From contig DHVZ01000087.1 of NCBI GenBank assembly GCA_002412925.1, positions 87,566 to 151,565 on the forward strand: a DNA stretch of 64,000 nt, given 5' to 3'. The translations under genes were made by a program, and so were the position numbers. The notes beneath the pieces were generated by a model, which saw nothing but the letters and a program-made list of their open reading frames with translations, did no database searches and was not told the origin of the DNA. The DNA is from Anaerolineales bacterium UBA5195 (GTDB lineage Bacteria; Chloroflexota; Anaerolineae; Anaerolineales; Villigracilaceae). The number at the start of each line of letters is the position of its first letter. Position 1 is the stretch's first letter. Shown here piece after piece: positions 43,457 through 52,439 of this stretch.

Positions 43457-45775
43457 TTACTCCTTGATATTTTCAGAGATTTTGATTTGCCCGGCGTCCA
43501 GCGTGCCGAAGTACGTGGAAGCCAGCACTGCGCCTGCCATCAATAGGGGGCTGAGCAGGTAGGCAAAAACCGGATTGACGATGAACTTGAAAGAAGCCGC
43601 CCCAAACGAGGCAATCACTGCCCCGGCAAGCGTCTCGCCGAGGGTGTTTGCCAGCAAGGTGCCGAGCAAAACGCCGATGAGCAGGACGAAGATCGAGCGC
43701 GTTACATACTGCGCCCGGATGTCCGCGTTGGTAAACCCGAAGGCTTTCATGACCGCAATCGCGTAGCGGTCTTTGGCAACCAGCATTCTCATGAACAGCA
43801 GGGTAATCAGCACGGTCAGCGCCAGCGCCACGCCGATGGCGGCGTAGGAGGCGAGGCCGATGGCGCGGATGGTTCCGCCGTAGGTTTGCCGAATATATTC
43901 ATCGATGTCCGAGACTTTGGCGAAAGCAAACCTGTCCGCGTATTCGGCGATTTTTTCATCCAGCAGAGCGGGGTCTGCCAGTTCGGCGGTGATGACGCTC
44001 CACATCGTGTCCGCCGACGGGTCGGAGAATATTGCTTTGGCAGTCTTGCCGCCGTTGGTCACATCCGAATACGTGCCGCAGACCGTGAGTGTTCTCTCGT
44101 GCCCGTCGATGACCAGCGTGATGGCATCCCCCACCGTTTTGCCCAGCTCGTTGGCATTCAGCACTGAAAGCGCGATTTCGTTCTCCGCAGCAGGGGCGCG
44201 GCCCTCGGCATAGGTCAAGGGGAAAATCGAATGGTCGCCCAGTTCAACTTTGAGACGTTCATCAGAGCCATCGGCCAGTTTCACGCGGAAGGTTTGGGTG
44301 GTCAGCACAACAAACCTGGAAATGGATGGGTCGTTCTCCATCACCGCGGCAATTTCCGCCGCTTTTTCGGCGATCTGGTCGGTCTGCTGGATGTCGATGC
44401 GCAGGTCGCTGTTCCCGACGCCCATGTAGGTGATGAAAGTGTCGGAGGCGAGGGTGTTGTGCAAATTCTGCGGGACAATGATGATGAACGCCGCCAGCAC
44501 CAGCACAGTCAGCATGGTGACGTACAGACTTTTGCGGGCGAGGACATCTTTAATACCGATGAAAATGTTTGTGTCGAGCAATCTGTTTGTGCTCAAGCGA
44601 AAATGCCTGCCCCCGCCCGATTTTTCCTGCGAAACCCCGAAACGGACGGCTTCTGCCGGGGAGATTTTGCGAAAACGTCCCAGCACGCCGTTTACGTAGG
44701 CGCTGATTGCCACGAAAACCAGTGTCACGCTGAAAATGCCCAAAAGCGGCGCCAGTGCGGCGTTTTCACTTTCACCCATGTACAGCCGGATGTTGGCGAG
44801 CAGTGCGTCCCGAAAGAGCAAGGATAGCCCGTAGCCCAAGAGACTGCCCACTGCCGCGATGGCGACGTACTGGGTCAGGTAGATTCTCTTGATGTTGTCC
44901 AGGCGCAACCCGATGGCTTTCATCACCCCGATTTCGCGGTAGTCATCCTCGATTTTTGCCAGCAGGGTGAAACGGATGCACAGGAAGGCAATCGCAATCA
45001 CCAGCGTGCTGACCAGCAGGATGACCGCAATCATCAGCCCATCGGAAAGACCGTTGAACAGTCTGAAAAGCGGATAGGTGAGGGTCGGCCCGTTGGCTTC
45101 GAGACCGGCGGCGGTGTAGGCGGCTTCGAACGCGCCAAGGTTTCCGATGTCATGCAGGCGGAACTCGATCAGATATTCCACGCTGCCAGATTTCCGGAGC
45201 GCGGCAAAGTCATTTTGGCTGACCAGGAAGCGCTTGGACGAGGAGAGCAGCGGCTGCATTTGCGAATCGCGCAGCACGCCCGCGATGGTGAACGGTCTCC
45301 CGGCGACGGTCATCGTATCGCCAACCCTGGCAATTCCACCCTGCAGGTAAGTAATGGGGACGTAGATTTCGCCGTCAGCAACGCTGATAACCTGCCCATC
45401 CAGGTCGAGCAGGAAGTCGAATTTTTCGCTCTGGACTGAAAGGCCGTTGTCCTGGACGCTATCTGCCAGCGAACCGCCTACAAATACAAACTGTGCACCG
45501 TCCAGGTTTAGAAATTCCATCGCCTGGAAATCGGCGACAGCCTGATTTTGTTCGGCAAAAGCCGCCAGTCGCGCCGCATCCAGTTCCCCGGCGTGCATTT
45601 GCATCAAATGAGGTGTCTTTGCCTGCATCATCAGGGTATCAATCGCGCCTGACAGGTTGACGACCAAAACAGCCGCGAGCGCGACCAACATGGCGGCCGC
45701 GGCGACAAACAACATGGTTGTCAGCGTGATGGCTTTGCTTCTACGAATGTCGTTACGGAGTAGTCGGTAATACAT
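43457..45775 (-). CDS. FtsX-like ABC transporter permease
   Basis: A 772-residue permease starting MYYRLLRNDIRRSKAITLTT. One N-terminal helix, a large extracytoplasmic domain, three helices (FtsX domain 1, about 260-380), a second extracytoplasmic domain, and a last group of three to four helices (FtsX domain 2, about 640-765). The KIEDDYREIGVMKAIG and DRYAIAVMKAFGFTNADI elements are the cytoplasmic coupling helices. Works with the ATPase downstream. Such pairs next to CPBP proteases often concern peptide export or resistance; that is inference. Confidence 0.9.
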   Translation of the reverse strand: MYYRLLRNDIRRSKAITLTTMLFVAAAAMLVALAAVLVVNLSGAIDTLMMQAKTPHLMQMHAGELDAARLAAFAEQNQAVADFQAMEFLNLDGAQFVFVGGSLADSVQDNGLSVQSEKFDFLLDLDGQVISVADGEIYVPITYLQGGIARVGDTMTVAGRPFTIAGVLRDSQMQPLLSSSKRFLVSQNDFAALRKSGSVEYLIEFRLHDIGNLGAFEAAYTAAGLEANGPTLTYPLFRLFNGLSDGLMIAVILLVSTLVIAIAFLCIRFTLLAKIEDDYREIGVMKAIGLRLDNIKRIYLTQYVAIAAVGSLLGYGLSLLFRDALLANIRLYMGESENAALAPLLGIFSVTLVFVAISAYVNGVLGRFRKISPAEAVRFGVSQEKSGGGRHFRLSTNRLLDTNIFIGIKDVLARKSLYVTMLTVLVLAAFIIIVPQNLHNTLASDTFITYMGVGNSDLRIDIQQTDQIAEKAAEIAAVMENDPSISRFVVLTTQTFRVKLADGSDERLKVELGDHSIFPLTYAEGRAPAAENEIALSVLNANELGKTVGDAITLVIDGHERTLTVCGTYSDVTNGGKTAKAIFSDPSADTMWSVITAELADPALLDEKIAEYADRFAFAKVSDIDEYIRQTYGGTIRAIGLASYAAIGVALALTVLITLLFMRMLVAKDRYAIAVMKAFGFTNADIRAQYVTRSIFVLLIGVLLGTLLANTLGETLAGAVIASFGAASFKFIVNPVFAYLLSPLLMAGAVLASTYFGTLDAGQIKISENIKE

Positions 45776-45792
45776 GGCTCACCACTTCTTCC

Positions 45793-46896
45793 CTAAATCA
45801 AAACTTCTTCCACCGGGCGGCGCAGGGAGCGCGGCATGGCATCGGCATACCCGAAGCGAACAAGCAATTGCGGCAGGGAACTGCCTAACCCGATAGCGCT
45901 CTGGAACTGACCGCGCAGGCTGGATACTTCAATCGGCTGGTTGAGAAAGGCCGACTTGATTTCCAGCGAGGTCATAGTCAACGCCAGCCGTTCATAAACC
46001 TGACCCGTGCGGACCCAAGAAGTTTTGTTGTCCGATTCCGAAGAAACTGCGACCGCGATGGGCGATGTACGGAACTTCGCTGCGTCCGCATCGGCTTGCT
46101 GCTGCGGCTTGGTTCCCGCGACGAACATCTGCCCCAGCCAGCGTGGCACTTGTGGATTTCCTGAACAGGCCGAATACAATCCGTCCAGCGAAGACAGCGC
46201 TTCTTTCTTGTTAAAGCGCAGCCATGCGATTAACTCGTCCACGAATGCTGTATCAGCATATTGCGCCAGGTTGCCAAGATTGACGTACTCCAAAAAGGTC
46301 TCCATTGCTGTGGGATTGGTGGCAAATTGCAGCGTCACGCCCGGCTCCAACTGCAAAGCTTGCAACTGCTCCAGGTCTTCGTTTTTAACCAAACGGCCAT
46401 CGTAGGCTGAGCGCGTATTCTGGCGCAGCGGAATGGCATCGAACAGCGGGCTGGCTTGCGGGGTATCGGCGCTCAGTTGCACGTGAATGAAATCTGCCTG
46501 TTCCGGGTAAGTAACTTCAGCGTTGTATCCTGAAGCGCGGGCGGCAACCAGCATGTTTTCCAACGCGCAGCCAAGACTGATCCACATCTCGCGGTCACTT
46601 GGATCCACCACAGGCAGGCGGCGGGAAGTATCGGGGTGAATTTCGATCGCATTGTCTTTGATAGCAAACTTCCAGGGCTGGGTGTTGTGTCCATTGGCCG
46701 CCAGGGTCGCAGAATGAACGAGCGTCATCAGCGGCGCGGAGAAGTTTTGCGCCGTCCAGGTCTCTGTAGCCTGCTCTTCATAGTCCAGCCACGGCGCAAA
46801 TTCTGAAAGCAGATACCCGCCAAGAGCGGTTGCGCTGCCTGCCGCCAGGAGTTTCAAAAAATCACGACGGGATATTTTACGTTTGTTGTTCATCAT
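45793..46896 (-). CDS. Tat-exported Acg-like nitroreductase-family protein
   Basis: A 367-residue protein with a twin-arginine signal ISRRDFLKLLAAGSATALGG and a nitroreductase-fold body. LAANGHNTQPWKF and the end segment LVRFGYADAMPRSLRRPVEEVL match the Acg/Rv2032-type subfamily, where two degenerate halves form one FMN fold and activity is often lost. ATG overlaps the DQAAL gene's stop. It is 17 bp ahead of the ABC permease gene. Confidence 0.85.
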   Translation of the reverse strand: MMNNKRKISRRDFLKLLAAGSATALGGYLLSEFAPWLDYEEQATETWTAQNFSAPLMTLVHSATLAANGHNTQPWKFAIKDNAIEIHPDTSRRLPVVDPSDREMWISLGCALENMLVAARASGYNAEVTYPEQADFIHVQLSADTPQASPLFDAIPLRQNTRSAYDGRLVKNEDLEQLQALQLEPGVTLQFATNPTAMETFLEYVNLGNLAQYADTAFVDELIAWLRFNKKEALSSLDGLYSACSGNPQVPRWLGQMFVAGTKPQQQADADAAKFRTSPIAVAVSSESDNKTSWVRTGQVYERLALTMTSLEIKSAFLNQPIEVSSLRGQFQSAIGLGSSLPQLLVRFGYADAMPRSLRRPVEEVLI

Positions 46897-47099
46897 TGTT
46901 CCTTTTCCATTTGTCGAACCAGCGTCAAGGTCAAGCCTAAATCGCGGATTCGCGTGAGAATACCGTGTAAGGCCGCCTGATCCATGATGGTTCCGTGCAG
47001 GATAGTTTCGCCTGCGGGGTCGTGTTCTACATCAAAACCATCGAACCAGATGGCGGCATTTTCTCCCAGGTAACCCTGGACTCGAATTTCGTACTTCAT
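46893..47099 (-). CDS. Small DQAAL-motif protein, unnamed family (copy 2)
   Basis: A 68-residue protein: MKYEIRVQGYLGENAAIWFDGF, here listed by key points G-x-L and WFDGF, then ETILHGTIMDQAALHGILTR and IRDLGLTL. It matches copies 1 and 3 over its whole length. The start at 47099 is aligned with the others; 7 codons upstream are dispensable. It is the first gene after MalT-like 2, separated by a strong hairpin, with TTCAAG-17-TATATT as a likely promoter of its own, and its stop overlaps the nitroreductase ATG. Confidence 0.75.
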   Translation of the reverse strand: MKYEIRVQGYLGENAAIWFDGFDVEHDPAGETILHGTIMDQAALHGILTRIRDLGLTLTLVRQMEKEQ

Positions 47100-47112
47100 C
47101 GCTGTGTCTTGT

Positions 47113-47141
47113 GTTTTCATGTCTTCAATATACGCGAAAGG
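47113..47141 (-). promoter_or_regulatory. Candidate promoter of DQAAL copy 2 operon
   Basis: On the minus strand TTCAAG, then 17 bp, then TATATT, lies between the hairpin after MalT-like 2 and the DQAAL start codon. It would allow the long 46.9-27.8 kb gene train to be transcribed independently of the regulator gene. Confidence 0.4.
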
Positions 47142-47171
47142 GTTCGATCCTTGAACACACGATAGTGGGAT

Positions 47172-47225
47172 TCTGGAAAAGAAAATCGCCTAACACTTTG
47201 GTGTTAGGCGATTTTCTTTTCCAGA
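47172..47225. terminator. Perfect 25-bp hairpin after MalT-like 2
   Basis: Two exactly complementary 25-nt arms around a TTTG loop, 9 bp past the regulator's stop codon. Its A/T-rich lower stem gives a T-rich run on both strands, so it could terminate in both directions. The apical AACACCAAAGTGTT recurs as AACACTAAAGTGTC in the matching gap after MalT-like 1, so it may also be a protein site. Confidence 0.75.
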
Positions 47226-47233
47226 TATGATGA

Positions 47234-49504
47234 TCAGACCAATCCCAGCCTGCGTGCTTCGAGGATGGCCTGGGCGCGGCGTTTGACGCTCAGTTTCCCG
47301 TAGAGGTTATTGGCGTGACGTTTGACCGTGTCGAGCGCGATAAAGAGTTCATCGGCAATTTCCTGGTTCGATTTGCCCGCGCAGATCAGGCGCAAGACTT
47401 CGCGCTCGCGTTCACTCAGCGGTTCGATTAACGGTTGGGATGACGCGGCTTTGGTTTTCAATGCCTGCCAGTTCTGCGCAATCGCATCAGTCAGGAAACG
47501 GTTGTGTATCGATTCTGCAATCTGTTCCGCTTTGCGCATGTCATCCTGCACCTGGTCTGCTTTCCCCTGCGCGTGATGCAAGCGCGCCGCTATTAAATAG
47601 CCCTGCGCCAGATAGTATGCGTGCCCGCTTTTTTGCGCGGTTTCCAATCCCTGTCGCAAATGATGTTCTGCTTCATCCCAGGCTTTCTTTTCGCGCAAGA
47701 CATTCGCCAGACCCAAATGAATCAAACAGAAAGCAGGGTAATCTGCGTAAGCGGCTTGCTCGGTAAGGGAAAGTTCGTCCCGGCAGATTTTTTCCGCCTG
47801 CCCCAAGCGTCCCAGGAGCAGACTAATTCTCGCCAGCTCTATCGTTGTGTGCGCCAGCGCAAGAATATTGCCACATCTACGGGCATGCGGACTGACGCGG
47901 CCCAGGTAGTCTGCCGCTCGCTCCAAATCGCCAGCGGCTACATAGGTGTATCCCATCTGCGAGTAGCAGGCCGTGTAACCCATATCGGCAACCAGATTGC
48001 CCAGCGTTTGTCGTAATTCCTCGATGGTTGGCAGGAGTTGTTCAATTTCTGTGAGCGCAGTGGGAACATCGCCACGATGGCGCATCACTACGGCACGCAA
48101 TAAAATCACTTGCTGCAAAACAATGTTGTACTCGGGATGTTCTGTGGGCAACTGACCAGCCCCAACCATTTGCTCAAAGGTCTGCGTAATCTCAGCGAGA
48201 TAGGTTTCGATGCGGTCATAATCCCCACGCACAAACAAAGTCCAGCAATACGCCACACCCAAAGGCGGTGACTGGCGAATAAAGTCGGGGGGCAATGAAT
48301 CAAGCCATTCCACCGCAGTGTTCAACCGCCCCTGGTGATAAATACGCCGCCAGTTATCCACCATCAGGCGGCTGGCATACGGGTAATCGGGAATGGCGAA
48401 TGCGTGACGCAAGGCGTCTTCAACATCGTTATTTTCCTTAAACCACTGCGCGGCGCGGCGATTCAAAGCGGGCAAAGTGTCGGAACGAGTGCGTTTCAGG
48501 TGGCTTTTTAGAAATTCAGCAAATAAGTGATGATAGCGGAACCAATAATGCTCGCCATCCAAAGGAATCACGAAGAGGTTGCGGCGGCGCAAATCTGCCA
48601 GCACCTCCGCGCTTTCTGTTGAATCTGTGACCGCATTGCACAGCGGGGCAGACATGCGCTGGAGGATGGAGGTTTCAAGTAAAAATTTTTGCAAAGACAC
48701 TGGCTGGCGCTGTAAAACTTCTTCTATCAGGTATTCAAGCACAAAATGCTGACCGCCCGTGAAATTTTGAATAAACGCTTGCGTGTCCTCACGGCCTTGC
48801 ATCGAAAGCGCCGCGAGTTGTAACCCGGCTATCCAACCTTCTGTGCGTGCTTCAAGCGCGCGTATATCACTTGCGGTCAGCTCCAAATTCATCAAGTCGT
48901 TTAGGAAGGACGTTGCTTCCTCGACATCAAAACGCAAATCTGCAATACGAATCTCGGTCAACTGTCCACGTACGCGTAAACGGCTCAACGGCAAAGGCGG
49001 GTCGGTTCGGGTGGCGATTACAAGATGAAGCGCCGGGGATAAATGCTCAAGCAGGAAATTCATCCCCGCATGAATATCCAAATTGGAAATGACGTGAAAA
49101 TCGTCCAGCACAAGGATTGCTGGCTGTTCGAGTGTGGAAACTTCATTAATTAAGGCGGTCAGAAAGCGGTTGGGATCAAAATCCTGAGCCGATTCCAACA
49201 TTTCCAACACGCCCTGACCAAGCGGTTTGGATACCGTTTCGAGAGCGGTGACAAGGTACGTCCAAAAACGCAATGGGGTATTGTCGCGTTCGTCAAGGGA
49301 AAGCCAGGCAACCCGCCCTTTATACGCGGTCACCCATTCCGTCAGCAGGGTCGATTTTCCATATCCCGCCGGGGCCGAAACAAGCGTCAGAACTTTCCCA
49401 GCCTCAAAACCTGCCGTCAATCGCGTGATAAGGTGATGACGATGGATGATGCCAGGGGGAACCGAAGGAATAAACAACTTGGTTCGTAGAATAGATGAAT
49501 CCAT
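47234..49504 (-). CDS. MalT-like STAND/LuxR transcriptional regulator 2
   Basis: A 756-residue regulator: Walker A SAPAGYGKST (43-52), LVLDDFHVI as Walker B, RYHHLFAEFLK arm motif, a TPR-like sensor of about 300 residues (about 160 shorter than regulator 1) and a C-terminal LuxR HTH, PLSEREREVLRLICAGKSNQ, ending ARRLGLV. ATP-dependent activator controlled by an unknown ligand. The first downstream gene is a DQAAL protein, as for regulator 1. Confidence 0.93.
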   Translation of the reverse strand: MDSSILRTKLFIPSVPPGIIHRHHLITRLTAGFEAGKVLTLVSAPAGYGKSTLLTEWVTAYKGRVAWLSLDERDNTPLRFWTYLVTALETVSKPLGQGVLEMLESAQDFDPNRFLTALINEVSTLEQPAILVLDDFHVISNLDIHAGMNFLLEHLSPALHLVIATRTDPPLPLSRLRVRGQLTEIRIADLRFDVEEATSFLNDLMNLELTASDIRALEARTEGWIAGLQLAALSMQGREDTQAFIQNFTGGQHFVLEYLIEEVLQRQPVSLQKFLLETSILQRMSAPLCNAVTDSTESAEVLADLRRRNLFVIPLDGEHYWFRYHHLFAEFLKSHLKRTRSDTLPALNRRAAQWFKENNDVEDALRHAFAIPDYPYASRLMVDNWRRIYHQGRLNTAVEWLDSLPPDFIRQSPPLGVAYCWTLFVRGDYDRIETYLAEITQTFEQMVGAGQLPTEHPEYNIVLQQVILLRAVVMRHRGDVPTALTEIEQLLPTIEELRQTLGNLVADMGYTACYSQMGYTYVAAGDLERAADYLGRVSPHARRCGNILALAHTTIELARISLLLGRLGQAEKICRDELSLTEQAAYADYPAFCLIHLGLANVLREKKAWDEAEHHLRQGLETAQKSGHAYYLAQGYLIAARLHHAQGKADQVQDDMRKAEQIAESIHNRFLTDAIAQNWQALKTKAASSQPLIEPLSEREREVLRLICAGKSNQEIADELFIALDTVKRHANNLYGKLSVKRRAQAILEARRLGLV

Positions 49505-49633
49505 TTAAGTTTCCAAACACATCGACAATAAATTTGTGCGGACAAGATTGTTGGTATGATGCTAAGTTTTTATACCTGCATATCAAGCATGCACTGCTCT
49601 TATTTTAACATATCGAAATCAGTAAGAATCCTA

Positions 49634-50143
49634 CTATTTGATCAAGCAGGGCGAGCAAGGCATAGATGTCCGCCGCCAGATTTCCAGGCAGGGGTACATT
49701 CTTCTGATCTGGATGCCGGCGTTAGTGAGGAGGCCGATGAATCCTTTTTGAACTTTGTACAGGCCAAAACAGTCTAATCCGCCAATGTTGCAGAGATCGT
49801 CATGCCAGTTGGTCTGGGAAAAACAGTGCAAAGCACAGGCGCGCGTCTCAAAAATAACGGCCAGGTCTGGCTCTATTTCGGCTTGCCAGGCTTGAAAGGT
49901 GGTTTCAAAAACAGAACGCAGAAGATGCTCCAGTTTCGTCGTTTCCAAGCTGGCTGACAACTCCACGATCAGACTCAGGTCGATGTCCGAATCCGGACGG
50001 GCACCGCCGGCCAGGCCGCGCGAACCGTGCAGGACGATCCGCGCGACGCTGGGGTGAACGACCAGGTTGGCGGCTTGAAGCAAGGCATGAGTAGCGGGCA
50101 AGCATTGAGCAAAGGTGGGGGAAAAATCCAAAATTCTGGTCAC
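49634..50143 (-). CDS. Nucleotidyltransferase-domain protein (MNT/ANT-like)
   Basis: A 169-residue protein with VLHGSRGLAGGARPDSDIDL, the GSxxxG...DxD pattern of DNA polymerase beta-type nucleotidyltransferases. The C-terminal half lacks a clear partner domain and ends in a Cys-containing region with no known motif. No HEPN gene is adjacent, so it is not an obvious MNT/HEPN toxin-antitoxin pair; an aminoglycoside nucleotidyltransferase-like role is an alternative. Its ATG overlaps the stop of the CPBP gene by 4 bp. Confidence 0.75.
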   Translation of the reverse strand: MTRILDFSPTFAQCLPATHALLQAANLVVHPSVARIVLHGSRGLAGGARPDSDIDLSLIVELSASLETTKLEHLLRSVFETTFQAWQAEIEPDLAVIFETRACALHCFSQTNWHDDLCNIGGLDCFGLYKVQKGFIGLLTNAGIQIRRMYPCLEIWRRTSMPCSPCLIK

Positions 50144-51012
50144 GATGGCTCCTTCGATTTTTCGCCCAATGATAAGCTACTGGTTGTTTTTTGAGTGAGA
50201 AGCGCCGACCAATCCGCTTTCCAGAGCAGAAGTGCGCCGAAAATCAGGGTGGCGGCCATCTCCCACAGGCTGACCAGCGGCCCGAAACCAATCGTTTTTT
50301 CAAGAGCGTCGCGGACTTCATCATACGCCGAGTGGTAGACACTGGCCACCGCCAGGCTTTGGGAGGCCGTCCAGACGTAGGCAAACAAAGTCGCATTCAT
50401 CATGGCCGGGATTAAACTGACGAGCAGGGTCAGGGCAATCGAGAGCCAGGGGTTGGCATCCGACCCTTCCACCTGCAAACCGATTTTGACCAGCGCCGGG
50501 ATGTGCCAGGCCCACCAGATAAAGGCATGAATCAGCAAGGCTTTGCGCACGCTGTAACACTGCGCCAGGTGCGGCAGCAGGTAGGCGCGCCAGCCGAATT
50601 CCTCGCCAAAGCCGGGGATCAGGGTGAGCAGAAAACGGGTAATAAAACTGGTCAGGATGAGACTGGCAGAAATCCCGGCAGGCAGGGTGTGCAATCCGAA
50701 GGCGTTTTCGATAAAAATGGGAACGGCAAAGATAAACAGCGCCAGGGCGAAAACGGCCAGGTAATGCTTCGGTTTGCCCCAGTTCCAGCCCATGTTTTTG
50801 AACCCGTCCCGAAAGACCCAGCGCCCGGCAATGAAGGTGCCAACCGTGACCATGACCATTGAGAGCGAACTCAAGAGATAACTGGCGGTGGGTGTTTCAC
50901 CCCACAGGGCATAGGCAATCTGGAAGGGCCAGGAAAGCGCGAACACGATCAACAGGTAAAGGACGAGCGAAAACGGGCGTTGGGCGGGCGTAGTTTGTGA
51001 AGTGGTTGTCAT
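50140..51012 (-). CDS. CPBP-family intramembrane metalloprotease
   Basis: A 290-residue membrane protein with eight helices. PGFGEEFGWRAYLLPHL gives EExxxR, FIWWAWHIPALV the middle His and SVYHSAYD the last His. Complete catalytic set, with a polar C-terminal tail. It is 16 bp downstream of an alpha/beta hydrolase gene and coupled to the nucleotidyltransferase. Confidence 0.9.
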   Translation of the reverse strand: MTTTSQTTPAQRPFSLVLYLLIVFALSWPFQIAYALWGETPTASYLLSSLSMVMVTVGTFIAGRWVFRDGFKNMGWNWGKPKHYLAVFALALFIFAVPIFIENAFGLHTLPAGISASLILTSFITRFLLTLIPGFGEEFGWRAYLLPHLAQCYSVRKALLIHAFIWWAWHIPALVKIGLQVEGSDANPWLSIALTLLVSLIPAMMNATLFAYVWTASQSLAVASVYHSAYDEVRDALEKTIGFGPLVSLWEMAATLIFGALLLWKADWSALLTQKTTSSLSLGEKSKEPS

Positions 51013-51028
51013 GGTGTTGTATTCCTGT

Positions 51029-52345
51029 TTAGCGGTAGGTTTCAGGCAGGACGGTATCCACCATCAGGCGTTGGAACAGATCGGCTTCCTCCCAAAGCAT
51101 GCCGTGGCCGGAGTTTTCAAAGAAAATTAATTCCTTTTTGGGCGCTTCAAGCAGGTTGAAGTAGGCTTCGGGAATTGGGGATGGATTGTTCAGGTCGTGG
51201 CGGCCCAGCACGAGGTAAACCGGCAGGTCGAGACGTACCGCATCCACACGGAAGTCCATTTCCTGCAACTGCGGGTAAACCACGTTGAAGGTGTTCATCA
51301 GCCCGAGCAGGTAGTACAGTCGGTCGAGCCAGCCATATTCGGGCTGCTTGAGCATCAGTTCCAGGATGTCGCCGTCGCGGCGGTAGGACTCGTCCTGGAT
51401 GTTGGGCGCTTCAAAGAGCTGGTACTCGCGCCCAAACAGGGTTGCATAGGGCTGGATCGGGCTTTTGCCGAAGTAGGGCGGCGGGCCTTGGGTTTCGAGC
51501 GTCTTGACGAAATCCGCGTCGCCGGTTTTGCGGGAATGCTCCAGTACCAGATCGTAAATCATCAGGTCGGTTTCGAGCGCGTCCACCATTTGCGATGTGC
51601 CAATATAAGCGTGGAACAGGTCGGGGCGTTGTTGGGCGGCCCGCACGCCGATGATGGTGCCCCACGAGTGACCCACCAAGTAGATTTTCTGCTCATCGAA
51701 GCGTTCGCGCAGGATGTCGGTCAGTTCGAGTAGGTCGGCGACATACTGGTCAACCGTCAGGTCGGATTTGGGGTTGATGGATGGGTACGATTTACCGCAG
51801 CCGCGCTGTTCCCAGATGACAACCACGAAATGTTTCTCCAATTCGCTATTGAAGCGCAGCACGCGCGCCGCCTCGCTCGCGCCAGGGCCGCCAGAAAGAA
51901 AGAGCAGGATGGGTTTGTTGACATCCTGCCCGCGAATGATCAGCCACTGATCCACACCGCCGAGCTTGACCTTTTCGAGCGAAGCGATACTGCCCGGTAG
52001 GGGCTTCCCATCCGCGCCGCTAATGGCGGGGGTGTGGGCCATCCACTGCGAGCCAAGGACGATGGAGGCCAGCAGAACAACGAGGATGAGCAGGAAAAGC
52101 ATTTGACCTCCAAGTTTTTTGAGCCGGGCAGCGCGGTTTTGGACAAAAACCAGTTCGACCAGGGTGAACAGACCGACCAGCAGGGTTCCGGCCACGAGCA
52201 CGGCCAGCCAGCCCAGGGCAATCAGCTCGATTTGGGCGGCCAGGGCCGCCCCGAACAGGCTGCGTAAGAACAGGAAATAGGCAGCGATCAGGACAAGAAC
52301 ACTCAGCGGCCAGGCAAGCCATTTTTGGGATTGAGTTGTGTGCAT
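51029..52345 (-). CDS. Membrane-anchored alpha/beta hydrolase (prolyl aminopeptidase-like)
   Basis: A 438-residue protein with three N-terminal hydrophobic helices followed by an alpha/beta-hydrolase domain. The oxyanion segment is FLSGGPGASEA, the nucleophile elbow GHSWGT, the acid in VLGRHDLNNP and the His in ENSGHGMLW. GGPG and GHSWG are the S33 (proline iminopeptidase) signature. The catalytic domain may face outward. Start chosen at 52345 (ATG after GGAGAA). A promoter of the shared GGGACA-17-TACACT family lies 37-65 bp upstream. Confidence 0.88.
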   Translation of the reverse strand: MHTTQSQKWLAWPLSVLVLIAAYFLFLRSLFGAALAAQIELIALGWLAVLVAGTLLVGLFTLVELVFVQNRAARLKKLGGQMLFLLILVVLLASIVLGSQWMAHTPAISGADGKPLPGSIASLEKVKLGGVDQWLIIRGQDVNKPILLFLSGGPGASEAARVLRFNSELEKHFVVVIWEQRGCGKSYPSINPKSDLTVDQYVADLLELTDILRERFDEQKIYLVGHSWGTIIGVRAAQQRPDLFHAYIGTSQMVDALETDLMIYDLVLEHSRKTGDADFVKTLETQGPPPYFGKSPIQPYATLFGREYQLFEAPNIQDESYRRDGDILELMLKQPEYGWLDRLYYLLGLMNTFNVVYPQLQEMDFRVDAVRLDLPVYLVLGRHDLNNPSPIPEAYFNLLEAPKKELIFFENSGHGMLWEEADLFQRLMVDTVLPETYR

Positions 52346-52381
52346 GATTTTCTCCATAAAATTGTTTGAGCGACAGCCTGG

Positions 52382-52439
52382 AGTGTAGCGCCCGGCGGCA
52401 GGTTTGTCCCCTATCGGGAGATAGGTTCGCGGGTAGGTT
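52382..52439 (-). promoter_or_regulatory. Shared promoter-operator, site S1
   Basis: Minus strand: a direct half-site CCTACC, then the palindrome CCTATC-TCCC-GATAGG, which abuts the -35 GGGACA (52405-52410), a 17-bp spacer, and -10 TACACT (52382-52387). The operator part overlaps the 3' end of the CPBP gene. Same layout as S2 and S3. Drives the alpha/beta hydrolase gene at 52345. Confidence 0.7.

Noticed and set aside
49634..50143. MNT/HEPN toxin-antitoxin pair
   Set aside because: No HEPN gene adjoins the nucleotidyltransferase; its coupled neighbour is a CPBP protease.
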